Assembly (NCBI GenBank): GCA_947448025.1
Contig: CANFLV010000009.1
Coordinates: forward strand, 46,738-110,737
Reading direction: 5' to 3'
Length of the DNA: 64,000 bases
Origin: Oxalobacteraceae bacterium
GTDB taxonomy: Bacteria > Pseudomonadota > Gammaproteobacteria > Burkholderiales > Burkholderiaceae_D
The notes beneath the pieces were generated by a model that was not told where the DNA came from, made no database searches, and saw only the letters and a program-made list of their open reading frames with translations. Position numbers and translations under genes: made by a program. This document shows positions 45,441 to 53,802 of this stretch, piece by piece (position 1 is the first letter of the stretch; each line of letters starts with the position of its first letter).

Positions 45441-46625
45441 TCAGCGGGTTTCGGCGAACAGTTCACGACCGATCAACATGCGCCGGATTTCACTCGTGCC
45501 AGCGCCGATTTCATAGAGCTTCGCGTCGCGCCACAAACGCCCGACCGGATATTCATTGATGTAGCCATTGCCGCCCAGGGTCTGGATCGCTTCGCCGGCC
45601 ATCCAGGTCGCCTTTTCGGCGGAATACAGGATCGCGCCGGCCGCGTCCTTGCGCAGCAGGCGCACGGCTTCAGGCGTAGTCGCGCGGTCGCAGGCCTGAC
45701 CCACGGCATAGACATAAGCCTTGCAGGCCATCATGGTCGAATACATATCAGCCAACTTGCCCTGCATGAGCTGGAACTCGCCGATAGGCTGACCGAACTG
45801 TTTGCGCTCATGCACATAGGGTACGACCACATCCATGCAAGCCTGCATGATGCCCAGCGGGCCACCGGAGAGGACGGCACGCTCGAAGTCGAGACCCGAC
45901 ATCAGCACATTGACGCCCTTGCCGAGGCCGCCCAAAACGTTTTCAGCCGGGACTTCGCAATCCTGAAATACGAGTTCGCCCGTGTGCGAGCCGCGCATGC
46001 CGAGTTTGTCGAGCTTTTGCGCGATGCTGAAACCCTTGAAATCCTTTTCGATCAGGAAGGCTGTCATGCCGCGCGCGCCGGCTTCGAGATCGTTCTTGGC
46101 ATACACGACGAGCACATCCGCATCGGGACCATTCGTGATCCACATCTTCGTGCCGTTCAAGACCCAGCGGTCGCCCTTCCAATCGGCGCGCAGCTTCATG
46201 CTGACCACATCCGAGCCGGCATTCGGCTCCGACATGGCGAGGGCGCCGATGTATTCGCCGGTGATGAGCTTGGGCAGGAATTTGGCGCGCTGTTCCGGCG
46301 TACCGTTGCGCTTGATCTGGTTCACGCACAGGTTCGAATGCGCGCCATACGACAGGCCGACTGAGGCCGAGGCGCGCGAGATTTCTTCCATGGCGATGAT
46401 GTGTGCGAGATAGCCCATGCCAGCGCCACCGTATTCTTCATCGACGGTCACGCCGAGAATGCCGAGCTCACCCATCTTGCGCCACAAATCCATCGGGAAC
46501 TGATCACTGCGATCGATCTCGGCAGCGCGCGGCGCGATTTCGGCAGCGGCGAATTGCTGGATGGTTTCGCGCAGGGCGGCGATGTCTTCGCCGTGATCAA
46601 AGCTCAAGCCGGGTAAATGCATCAT
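45441..46625 (-). CDS. liuA: Isovaleryl-CoA dehydrogenase
   Basis: First committed oxidation of leucine breakdown, isovaleryl-CoA to 3-methylcrotonyl-CoA. FAD enzyme, 394 residues. Assigned to IVD by the catalytic Glu248 in [18 protein letters not shown], a motif specific to IVD, and by GAGTSEIRR at the C-terminus, which has Gly where other acyl-CoA dehydrogenases have Glu. Other blocks: [17 protein letters not shown] and [12 protein letters not shown]. The first of two tandem ATGs is seven bases after GAGGA. It is directly downstream of liuR. Confidence 0.95.
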   Translation of the reverse strand: MMHLPGLSFDHGEDIAALRETIQQFAAAEIAPRAAEIDRSDQFPMDLWRKMGELGILGVTVDEEYGGAGMGYLAHIIAMEEISRASASVGLSYGAHSNLCVNQIKRNGTPEQRAKFLPKLITGEYIGALAMSEPNAGSDVVSMKLRADWKGDRWVLNGTKMWITNGPDADVLVVYAKNDLEAGARGMTAFLIEKDFKGFSIAQKLDKLGMRGSHTGELVFQDCEVPAENVLGGLGKGVNVLMSGLDFERAVLSGGPLGIMQACMDVVVPYVHERKQFGQPIGEFQLMQGKLADMYSTMMACKAYVYAVGQACDRATTPEAVRLLRKDAAGAILYSAEKATWMAGEAIQTLGGNGYINEYPVGRLWRDAKLYEIGAGTSEIRRMLIGRELFAETR

Positions 46626-46673
46626 GGTGTCGTCCTCGTTATTCTCGTGGGGTGGATGTCAGTGGCAGGCGCC

Positions 46674-47090
46674 TCAGGCAGTGGCCTTGGCGCGCTTCGT
46701 TATGGGTTTGGTTTCAGTGGCCAGCATGCGCCGGCATTCCGCTTCATGGGTGCTGATTTCAGCCAGCGTGACGACGATATCTTCACGCTGCTGCTCAAGG
46801 TGTTCGCGATGTGCGGCCAGGACTTTCAGGAAGCGCTCGAGCTGCGCCGCGGAATCCTTGGGCGACTCGTACATGTCGACGAGGTCCTTGATTTCCGATA
46901 GCGTCAAACCCAGGCGTTTGCCGCGCAGGGTCAGCTTCAGGCGCGTACGTTCGCGCGCGGAGTACACGCGGGTGCGTCCGCCCGCACCTTCGCGCAGCGG
47001 ACTGAGCAAGCCGCGGTCTTCATAAAAACGGATCGCCCGTGCAGTGATATCAAATTCACGGGCAAGTTCAGTAATGGTATAAGTGGCCAT
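46674..47090 (-). CDS. liuR: LiuR-type MerR family transcriptional regulator
   Basis: 138 residues from the ATG at 47090 (MATYTITELAREFDITARAIRFYEDRGLLSP). The MerR winged helix is in residues 1-70, followed by a coiled-coil dimer helix (about 75-120). No cysteine sensor is present apart from one Cys in ECRR, so it probably responds to an organic ligand. MerR proteins at the head of isovalerate/leucine operons are LiuR. The palindrome at 47150-47165 is its likely binding site. An open frame upstream of 47090 runs through the palindrome and is therefore not coding. Confidence 0.88.
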   Translation of the reverse strand: MATYTITELAREFDITARAIRFYEDRGLLSPLREGAGGRTRVYSARERTRLKLTLRGKRLGLTLSEIKDLVDMYESPKDSAAQLERFLKVLAAHREHLEQQREDIVVTLAEISTHEAECRRMLATETKPITKRAKATA

Positions 47091-47149
47091 AGGATCTTGT
47101 AAGACTGCGGTGCAAATGCTGCCGCTGGATGTACTTTCCAAAACGACAA

Positions 47150-47165
47150 TTTACGTTAACGTAAA
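47150..47165. promoter_or_regulatory. Perfect 16-bp palindrome, likely LiuR operator
   Basis: TTTACGTTAACGTAAA, completely palindromic, in the intergenic space between liuR and the divergent MBL hydrolase. The ACGTTAACGT core fits the AT-rich dyads bound by LiuR-type MerR proteins as I recall them. On the plus strand it fills a 20-bp gap between ACGACA (47143-47148) and TATTGT (47169-47174), the long spacing of MerR-activated promoters. No other copy was noticed in the window. Confidence 0.75.
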
Positions 47166-47169
47166 GCAT

Positions 47170-47198
47170 ATTGTAGGCGGCATTGCCTTAAATGTGAA
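47170..47198 (-). promoter_or_regulatory. Promoter for liuR and the leucine-degradation run
   Basis: On the minus strand TTCACA (47193-47198) and TACAAT (47170-47175) are separated by 17 bp. The predicted transcript start falls inside the palindrome, so binding there could block this promoter, giving autorepression (inference). It is the only convincing promoter seen upstream of the 20-gene run. Confidence 0.6.
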
Positions 47199-47239
47199 CA
47201 CCTGAACGCCATACAAAAAATCTCACCCCAGTTAAAAAT

Positions 47240-48328
47240 ATGAAACCGTCAACAAACGCCCCCATGAACCAGCAAGAACTGCAGCTAGCCTATCCTTTCG
47301 GCGAAACCCTGCCGCCCTCCGGCACGGTGCACGAAATTGCCCCCGGCGTGCTGTGGCTGCGCATGGGCCTGCCGTTTGCGCTGAACCATATCAATCTGTG
47401 GCTGATCGAAGATCACTTCGATACTGAAGCCGGGACTGTGCATGGCTGGACCGCAGTCGACTGCGGCATTGCGAATGAGGCTACGCGCGCTGACTGGGAA
47501 CAGATCTTCGCGAGCCAGCTGCGCGGCTTGCCGATCGTGCGCGTGATCGTCACGCATTGCCATCCCGATCACGTCGGCCTGGCGGACTGGCTGTGCCAGC
47601 GCTGGCAGGCGCCACTGTGGATGACGACCGGCGAATACGCGTTTGCGCGCATGATGTCGGCGGCACTACCGGGCGTTGATGGCACGGCCATGTATCCGCA
47701 TTTTGCGCGGCATGGCATGACGGATCCGGCAGTGCTGGCACAGCTGCAGGAACGCAAAAATTATTACCCGACGCTGGTGCCTGCCGTCCCGGCCGCCTAT
47801 ACTCGGCTGCAGGATGGACAAGAAATCACGATCGGAGAAAATAGCTGGCGCATCATTACCGGCTTCGGCCATGCGCCGGAACACGCGTCGCTGTATTGCG
47901 AGGCACTGGATTTACTGATTTCGGGCGACATGGTCTTGCCGCGCATTTCGACGAATGTTTCGGTCTTTGCCGTCGAGCCCGAATCGAATCCGGTGCAGCT
48001 CTTCCTCGACTCACTGAAAAAATATGCCGGCTTGGCCGAAGCAACACTGGTGCTGCCGTCGCACGGCCGGCCGTTTCGCGGCCTGCATACGCGCATCACG
48101 CAGCTGGTCGACCATCACGCCGCGCGCCTCGCTGAAGTGTTCGACGCCTGCGCTACGCCGCAGTCCGCCATGGAGATCGTGCCGATCATGTTTCCGCGCG
48201 CGCTGGATGCGCACCAGCTCACGTTTGCCATCGGCGAAGCGCTCGCGCATCTGCACCAGCTCTGGTATGCGCGGAAGCTGCAGCGTAGGCTCGATGCCGA
48301 TGGCGTCATGCGCTTTCGGCAGCAGTAA
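47240..48328 (+). CDS. MBL-fold metallo-hydrolase, divergent from liuR
   Basis: Metallo-beta-lactamase fold, 362 residues. Metal site in VTHCHPDHVGLADWL (an HCHPDH form of HxHxDH), ITGFGHAPEHASLY, LISGDMVLPRIS and VLPSHGRPFRG, followed by a C-terminal helical domain (about 290-360). This layout matches LACTB2-like hydrolases. The start is uncertain: ATG 47240 or ATG 47264, neither with a ribosome site. Shared control region with liuR suggests LiuR-controlled expression and a role in acyl-thioester or ester hydrolysis connected with leucine breakdown (inference). Confidence 0.85.
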   Translation: MKPSTNAPMNQQELQLAYPFGETLPPSGTVHEIAPGVLWLRMGLPFALNHINLWLIEDHFDTEAGTVHGWTAVDCGIANEATRADWEQIFASQLRGLPIVRVIVTHCHPDHVGLADWLCQRWQAPLWMTTGEYAFARMMSAALPGVDGTAMYPHFARHGMTDPAVLAQLQERKNYYPTLVPAVPAAYTRLQDGQEITIGENSWRIITGFGHAPEHASLYCEALDLLISGDMVLPRISTNVSVFAVEPESNPVQLFLDSLKKYAGLAEATLVLPSHGRPFRGLHTRITQLVDHHAARLAEVFDACATPQSAMEIVPIMFPRALDAHQLTFAIGEALAHLHQLWYARKLQRRLDADGVMRFRQQ

Positions 48329-48516
48329 GCAATTTCCAGTCATTACATTGCAGTTCCCAGCGGCGGCGCTATAGTAAAAGTGCGGATAAAAGAGTGACCG
48401 TCAACGAGGTATCACATTGCCACACAAGCCCGTGAAAGGGTCGCAGCCAATCGCCACAAAAAGTTCCCATAAGAAAAATACTGACTGTCACGCACCATCA
48501 TGGAATAGTCGCAGGC

Positions 48517-48942
48517 ATGACCATGAAAGCAGCTTTTGAACGTAAAGACTTTAGCGAGCGCCTGCAACTGGCGCTCCGAAATGCCGACTATTCGCCGGAC
48601 AGCCCGACGCAGTTAGCGCGGGAATTCAACGTCAGATTTACCGGCAATCCGGTCACCGTCCACGCCGCGAGAAAATGGCTGGTCGGTGAAGCGATTCCCA
48701 CCCAGGAAAAATTACGCGCCTTGGCGAACTGGCTGGGCGTGCCGGCAGAATGGCTGCGTTTTGGCGGCGAAGAAATGCCCTTGCCAGTTCGCGCGGGGGA
48801 AGCCTCGGACGCGAATCCGCCCGAACGTTTTGCCTCGGAGGACCTCAAGCTGATCGCCGACCTGCAAAGGCTCGATGAACACTATCGCGTGATCGCGCGC
48901 GAAATCATTCGCATGCTGGTGCGGATTAATCGTGAAAAGTAA
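48517..48942 (+). CDS. Phage-repressor-like HTH protein
   Basis: 141 residues. The N-terminal region (FSERLQLALRNADYSPDSPTQLAREF ... AARKWLVGEAIPTQEKLRALANWLGV) has the XRE-type helix-turn-helix plan. The short C-terminus holds an amphipathic helix (DLQRLDEHYRVIAREIIRML). It lacks the peptidase half of CI/LexA repressors. Proteins of this kind are often chromosomal in Oxalobacteraceae; no other phage gene is near. Target unknown. Confidence 0.75.
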   Translation: MTMKAAFERKDFSERLQLALRNADYSPDSPTQLAREFNVRFTGNPVTVHAARKWLVGEAIPTQEKLRALANWLGVPAEWLRFGGEEMPLPVRAGEASDANPPERFASEDLKLIADLQRLDEHYRVIAREIIRMLVRINREK

Positions 48943-48948
48943 GTCCGC

Positions 48949-49737
48949 TTAAAACTCCTCCTGCGCCAGCGCCTCAAGATAGCCGAGGCCGGCAATGGCG
49001 CGGCTGCCATACCACGACAGCATTTCCCCATCGACCAAGCGTACTGGTTTGCCCAGCTGGCGCTCAAGCGCATCTGCATGCGTTTCAGTGAACTGGTAGG
49101 GTTCGCTCGATAACAGCACCAGATCAATCTGCGCCATCAAGTCTGGCGTCCAGCTGAATTGCGGATAGCGACTTGACACGTCCGGCATGGCGACCTGCTG
49201 CCAGCCGATTTGCGCCAGCATGCGGGCGATATAGGTATCTTGCGACACCGTCATCCAGGGGTCTTGCCAGATGCAATACAGGACCGCCTTTTGCCGCTGC
49301 GGCAGGCTGCGCAGTCTCGCGTCTGCCGCAAGATATTGCGCACACAAGATTTCAGCGCGCTCAGCCGCACCGAAGAGTCCGCCAAGCAAACGATACAGTG
49401 CGAGATTATCCTGCGGCGCGAGCGGATGCGTGACCACTATATGCGGCACGAATTCAGCCAGTGCGTCGACGGTCGGCTTTTCGTTCTCATCGATATTGAC
49501 GATCACATGCGTGGGCGCGAGCGTGCGGATTTTCTTCAGGTTCACGGTCTTGGTGCCGCCGACCTTGGCAATCGCCTTGACCTGCGCCGCCGGGTGGATG
49601 CAATAACCAGTGCGACCGACGAGCGCCCCAGCCAGCCCGAGCTCACACAATAATTCCGTCACCGACGGCACCAGCGAGACGATGCGCGGCGGTGTCGCCG
49701 CCGGCACATGCAGCTGGCCGATCGCGTCACGCATCAT
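48949..49737 (-). CDS. Cobalamin-binding (BtuF-like) helical-backbone metal receptor
   Basis: 262 residues of the BtuF/FepB-type periplasmic-binding fold: RIVSLVPSVTELLCELGLAGALVGRTGYCIHP at the start, GGTKTVNLKKIRTLAPTHVIVNIDENEK, and WQDPWMTVSQDTYIARMLAQIG. No signal peptide is visible, which is typical of the free-standing cobalamin-binding-like group of this family but unusual for a true periplasmic receptor. No transporter genes adjacent. It overlaps the SDR stop (ATGATG), so the two are co-translated. Confidence 0.8.
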   Translation of the reverse strand: MMRDAIGQLHVPAATPPRIVSLVPSVTELLCELGLAGALVGRTGYCIHPAAQVKAIAKVGGTKTVNLKKIRTLAPTHVIVNIDENEKPTVDALAEFVPHIVVTHPLAPQDNLALYRLLGGLFGAAERAEILCAQYLAADARLRSLPQRQKAVLYCIWQDPWMTVSQDTYIARMLAQIGWQQVAMPDVSSRYPQFSWTPDLMAQIDLVLLSSEPYQFTETHADALERQLGKPVRLVDGEMLSWYGSRAIAGLGYLEALAQEEF

Positions 49738-50522
49738 TTTTCACTGCCGGCGCGGGCCTTGTGCGGCGCGCGCGAAAAGGCAAAATCATACAGCCGGTTC
49801 GGCAGCAGACGCAGCAGTTTCGCGACCACGCCCATCTGCCAGGGAATGACGCGATAACTACGCCCGGCAGCGATGCAGTCGACCACAGCCGCGGCGAACT
49901 TGTGCGCCGGCATCAGGAAGGGCATGCGGTAGGCATTTACCTGCGTCATGGGCGTGTCGATATAGCCGGGCACGATGGTGACGACTTTCACGCCGCTGCT
50001 GTGCAGCTCGACGCGCAGCGATTCGCAGTAGCTGATGACGGCCGCTTTCGAGGCACTGTAGGCGGAAGCGCCGGGCAAGCCGCGGATACCGGCGACGCTG
50101 GCGATGCCGACGAGGCGGCAGTCGCTATTTCCCTCTGCGGCCCGCGCCCTGAGATGCGCGACGAAGGGCGCGAAGGTAGCGACGGTGGCCAGCAGATTCG
50201 TTTCAACGATGCGCTCAAAAACGGGCAGGTCTTCCGCGTACTCGGTCAGCGTACCCTGTGAAATTCCGGCATTGGCGATGACGACATCGACACCGCCGGT
50301 GAAGGCAATGAAGTCGGCAGCAGCGGCGGCCAGTGCCACGTGATCGGTGACATCGAGGGCATAGATGCGGTGGCGCTGCGGCTCAGGCAGGCTGGTACGC
50401 AGCTGCTCGAGCACGTCGGCGCGACGGGCGACCAGCGCGAGCTGCGCACCTTGTTGCGCATACTGCTGCGCGAGTGCTGCGCCTATGCCGCTGGAGGCGC
50501 CGGTGAGGAAGACTCGTTTCAT
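49734..50522 (-). CDS. Short-chain dehydrogenase/reductase (SDR)
   Basis: 262 residues. TGASSGIGAALA at 6-17 binds the nucleotide, IANAGIS is the NAG motif, and the active site is in YSASKAAVISY with Ser in GIASVAG. C-terminal RAPHKARAGSEK is basic. Substrate unknown. It begins after the dsbA terminator, so it needs its own promoter. Coupled with the BtuF-like gene. Confidence 0.87.
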   Translation of the reverse strand: MKRVFLTGASSGIGAALAQQYAQQGAQLALVARRADVLEQLRTSLPEPQRHRIYALDVTDHVALAAAAADFIAFTGGVDVVIANAGISQGTLTEYAEDLPVFERIVETNLLATVATFAPFVAHLRARAAEGNSDCRLVGIASVAGIRGLPGASAYSASKAAVISYCESLRVELHSSGVKVVTIVPGYIDTPMTQVNAYRMPFLMPAHKFAAAVVDCIAAGRSYRVIPWQMGVVAKLLRLLPNRLYDFAFSRAPHKARAGSEK

Positions 50523-50574
50523 GGATACCCAGATTTAAATGAGCTGATGTTTGCCGCGCAGTGGCGGCGGCTGT

Positions 50575-50607
50575 AAAAAAGTCCGTCCTCTTGCGAGTGA
50601 CGGACTT
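50575..50607 (-). terminator. Rho-independent terminator after dsbA
   Basis: On the minus strand: nine-base stem AAGTCCGTC paired with GACGGACTT (50599-50607 and 50579-50587), 11-base loop, followed by T residues (A 50575-50580 on the plus strand). It ends the argS - SPOR - dsbA transcript 35 bp after dsbA. Confidence 0.85.
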
Positions 50608-50642
50608 GCTCGACCGATCTCAGAGCGGCACCTGGCGATAAA

Positions 50643-51329
50643 TTACTTCGCCTTGCCAGCCGATTTTTCCTTGCTGACCTTATCCACGAGCGCATCCAGA
50701 ATTTGCGTCAGACCCGCGTGCAGACTGGCTTCCGATTTGTCGGCACCGACACCGGCGCGCGCCATTTCAGGTGAGCTCATGATGCGGCCGTCGATGATAA
50801 TTTGCGGTACCGAATCAATTGCGTAAGCTTCCTGAATTTGCGGCAGACGACGCATCTTGGCCTGCACGCTGAAGGAGTTATAGGTATCGAGGAATTTCTG
50901 TTTATCGATGCCTTGCTGGGTCGCGAATGCCAATACCGCCGCATCCGTATCGAGGCGCAGGCGCTGCTTATGCATCGCGTCGAAAATTTTCTTGTGCAGC
51001 TCTTCGGTCTTACCCATCGCTTCAAGCGTCACATACAGCTGCTGCACCGGCTGCATCGCAGGCTGAAACAGCACATGGATGCGCTTGAAGGCAATCTTGT
51101 CGCCCTGCTTCTTGACCCACTCAGTCAGTGACGGATCAAGCGCATAGCAATGCGGGCAGAAGTAGCCGAAAAATTCGATCACTTCGACTTTTTTGCCCGA
51201 CTCGGTCGGCTGTGCCTTGGCCAGAGTCTTGTACTCGACGCCCTCTTGCGGGCTCGTCAGACTGGCGCTGGCTGTCGCAGCCATCAGAGTCAGCGACAGG
51301 GCGGCAAATAGCTGTTTCATAAAACGCAT
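50643..51329 (-). CDS. dsbA: Thiol:disulfide interchange protein DsbA
   Basis: Periplasmic oxidase that introduces disulfides in exported proteins. 228 residues, signal peptide about 1-22, active site C58-P-H-C61 in FFGYFCPHCYAL, and the cis-proline loop SVPQIIIDG. Start at 51329 with AAAGGA five bases upstream. Followed by a terminator; downstream of the SPOR gene by 50 bp. Confidence 0.93.
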   Translation of the reverse strand: MRFMKQLFAALSLTLMAATASASLTSPQEGVEYKTLAKAQPTESGKKVEVIEFFGYFCPHCYALDPSLTEWVKKQGDKIAFKRIHVLFQPAMQPVQQLYVTLEAMGKTEELHKKIFDAMHKQRLRLDTDAAVLAFATQQGIDKQKFLDTYNSFSVQAKMRRLPQIQEAYAIDSVPQIIIDGRIMSSPEMARAGVGADKSEASLHAGLTQILDALVDKVSKEKSAGKAK

Positions 51330-51379
51330 GACATTCCTTTGTACTGTTGAATTCGTGTTGGGTGAATGATTACCAATGA

Positions 51380-51976
51380 TCACTTCACCGAGCGTACCAC
51401 TGCGACATCCATGCCGCTGTCGGCGAGCTTGCTGCGCACGCGGTTCATCGCGTCAAGCTGCGTGAACGGACCGACCCGGACGCGATACAGCGTGCCGGCT
51501 TCGGAAGGCCGCTCGGAAATGCCGGCTTCTACGCCTTGCAAGGCCAGCTTGCCGCGTACGCCTTCGGCATCGGCCATGTCACGGAAGGCGCCGGCCTGCA
51601 GGTAGTAAATGAATTTGTCATCAGGCTGGGCTGGCGCTGGCGCCGCGGCTTGGGTCGGTGCCGCCACGACAGGCGCGGATTTCGCATCGACGATTTTGGC
51701 TTCTGCGGGCGCTGGCTCATTCGCCTGTTCCTTGGCGAAATCGCGCGCAGCTTCCTTGGCCGCTTCCTGCTTGCCGTAGAGCGGCTTGTTCGGATCACTC
51801 AATTGGCTAGGCGACAGGGTCGTCGCTTTTTCAGTCTGGAAGCCCTTGCTCAGGAAGGGCACCGGTGCCTTGGTAATCATCAGCGCCACCACGACGGCCG
51901 CGCCGAGTCCGATGACGAGCCCAATGATCATACCGATCAAGGTGCCGCCTGCCTGCTTTTTATGTATCTTCATCAT
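51380..51976 (-). CDS. SPOR-domain cell-division-type membrane protein
   Basis: 198 residues starting at 51976 (MMKIHKKQAGGTLIGM; GGGGAG ribosome site). One transmembrane helix at about 15-37, an Ala/Pro-rich linker (about 75-120), then a C-terminal SPOR domain (FIYYLQAGAFRDMADAEGV ... YRVRVGPFTQLDAMNRVRSKL). SPOR domains bind denuded septal peptidoglycan, so the protein is probably septal, related to FtsN/DedD. Between argS and dsbA, the typical betaproteobacterial order. Confidence 0.88.
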   Translation of the reverse strand: MMKIHKKQAGGTLIGMIIGLVIGLGAAVVVALMITKAPVPFLSKGFQTEKATTLSPSQLSDPNKPLYGKQEAAKEAARDFAKEQANEPAPAEAKIVDAKSAPVVAAPTQAAAPAPAQPDDKFIYYLQAGAFRDMADAEGVRGKLALQGVEAGISERPSEAGTLYRVRVGPFTQLDAMNRVRSKLADSGMDVAVVRSVK

Positions 51977-52005
51977 GACTTTATCTCCCCACACATCTGA
52001 CAAAC

Positions 52006-53739
52006 TTACATCCGTGCCGGTGCCGATACGCCGATCAGCGCTAGACCATTACGCAAGACCTGACGCGTGGCCAGCAGCAAAGCCAGGCGCGCCATTTTGG
52101 TAGGCACATCGTCGACGAGCACACGCTCGGCATTGTAGTAGCTGTGTAATTCCGCAGCCAGGTCACGCAGGTAGAAGGCGACCTGATGCGGCCCGAGTTC
52201 TTCCAGCGCGCGCTGCAGCATCTCCGGATATTCAGCCAGCTTGGCCAAGAGCGACGCTTCGCGCGGCACAGTCAAAGGCGACAGATCCTTGACTGCATAG
52301 AGCGCAGCTTCATCGCCGCCCCATTGCGTCAGCACCGAGCAAATCCGGGCATGCGCATACTGCACATAGTAGACCGGATTTTCGTCCGAGCGCGACACGG
52401 CAAGATCAACGTCGAAGACGAACTCCGTATCGGCCTTGCGTGAAATCAGGAAGAAGCGCACCGCATCGCGACCGCGCGTGAGGTCGCGCTCCACGCCGTC
52501 TTCGGTCGGGCCAGTCGACCATTCGATCAGGTCGCGCACCGTGACATAGGAGCCGGCGCGTTTGGAAATTTTCACTTCCTCGCCTTCCTTCATCACGGTG
52601 ACCATCTTGTGCAGCACATAGTCGGGATAACCTTGCGGGATGCCGATGTCGACCGCCTGCAAGCCGGCGCGTACGCGCGCGATCGTGCCGTGGTGGTCAC
52701 TGCCCTGCACATTGATGACCTTGGTGTAGCCACGCTGCCATTTGGCGATGTGGTAGGCGACGTCGGGCACGAAATAGGTGAAGGTGCCGTCCGACTTTTT
52801 CATGACGCGATCTTTGTCGTCGCCGTAGTCGGTGGTGCGCAGCCACAGCGCGCCTTCACTCTCGTACGTCTTGCCGGCGGCGACCAGTGCGGCGACCGTA
52901 TGCTCGACCTTGCCGTCGCTGTAGAGCGAAGACTCGAGATAATAATTATCAAACTTCACGCCAAAGGCGAGCAAGTCGAGATCCTGTTCGCGGCGCAGAT
53001 AGGTCACGGCGAATTTGCGGATCGATTCGATGTCGTCCACGTCGCCGCTGGCAGTGACCGGCGCGCCATCGCTGGCAGCGACCGTTTTATGCGCGAGGAA
53101 ATCGACGGCAATGTCGGCAATGTAGTCGCCGTTGTAGGCTGACTCTGGCCATTTCGCGTCGCCGGGCTTGAAGCCTTTGGCACGCGCCTGTACCGACAGG
53201 GCGAGATTGGCGATCTGTACGCCCGCATCGTTGTAATAAAACTCGCGCGTGACGGCATAACCCTGCGACTCATACACCGCGGCCATGGCGTCGCCGAGCG
53301 CGCCCTGACGTCCGTGGCCGACATGCAGCGGGCCGGTTGGATTGGCAGAGACGAATTCAATCAGAACTTTTTTGCCGGCACCCTGCGTGGCTTTGCCGTA
53401 GTCGGCGCCTTGCTCGAGGATGCTCGTCACGACGGCTTGCTTGGCCGCAGCGGCGAGGCGTAAATTAATGAAGCCGGGGCCGGCGATTTCGATCGCATCG
53501 ACGAGGCCTGCACGGGCCGGATCAGCGAGGACAGCGGCAACCAGCGCCTGCGCCAACTCACGCGGATTTTTTTTCAGGGCTTTAGACAGCTGCATGGCGA
53601 TATTGCAGGCGATGTCGCCATGCGAAGGGTCACGCGGACGCTCGAGCGTAAGGACAGGAGCGACGTCGCTGCCGGCCACGAGAGGGGCCAGTGCGGACTG
53701 GAATAAGGCGATGATTTGTTGTTTCTGCGAAGCGAGCAT
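52006..53739 (-). CDS. argS: Arginyl-tRNA synthetase
   Basis: 577 residues. Class I synthetase that charges tRNA-Arg. HIGH-like motif in [27 protein letters not shown] replaced as usual for ArgRS by [13 protein letters not shown]-terminal anticodon-binding domain with the ending [28 protein letters not shown] lies on the minus strand at 53793-53798, 54 bp before the start, without a good -35. First gene of the argS - SPOR - dsbA unit. Confidence 0.97.
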   Translation of the reverse strand: MLASQKQQIIALFQSALAPLVAGSDVAPVLTLERPRDPSHGDIACNIAMQLSKALKKNPRELAQALVAAVLADPARAGLVDAIEIAGPGFINLRLAAAAKQAVVTSILEQGADYGKATQGAGKKVLIEFVSANPTGPLHVGHGRQGALGDAMAAVYESQGYAVTREFYYNDAGVQIANLALSVQARAKGFKPGDAKWPESAYNGDYIADIAVDFLAHKTVAASDGAPVTASGDVDDIESIRKFAVTYLRREQDLDLLAFGVKFDNYYLESSLYSDGKVEHTVAALVAAGKTYESEGALWLRTTDYGDDKDRVMKKSDGTFTYFVPDVAYHIAKWQRGYTKVINVQGSDHHGTIARVRAGLQAVDIGIPQGYPDYVLHKMVTVMKEGEEVKISKRAGSYVTVRDLIEWSTGPTEDGVERDLTRGRDAVRFFLISRKADTEFVFDVDLAVSRSDENPVYYVQYAHARICSVLTQWGGDEAALYAVKDLSPLTVPREASLLAKLAEYPEMLQRALEELGPHQVAFYLRDLAAELHSYYNAERVLVDDVPTKMARLALLLATRQVLRNGLALIGVSAPARM

Positions 53740-53802
53740 GGATTCAGTATCAGCGGGGTGATCAGTCAGGCCACAGTCGTGGCAATGCCCTGATTATACT
53801 GG

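Noticed and set aside
44478..46364. 628-residue open frame on the plus strand
   Set aside because: Antisense shadow of the dehydratase and isovaleryl-CoA dehydrogenase genes, both with clear active-site motifs.
48517..48942. Prophage remnant
   Set aside because: Only the repressor-like HTH protein is present; no integrase, attachment repeat or structural genes nearby.
49738..50522. Cobalamin riboswitch controlling the BtuF-like gene
   Set aside because: The space before the SDR/BtuF pair is only about 120 bp, contains the dsbA terminator, and shows no B12-box-like sequence.
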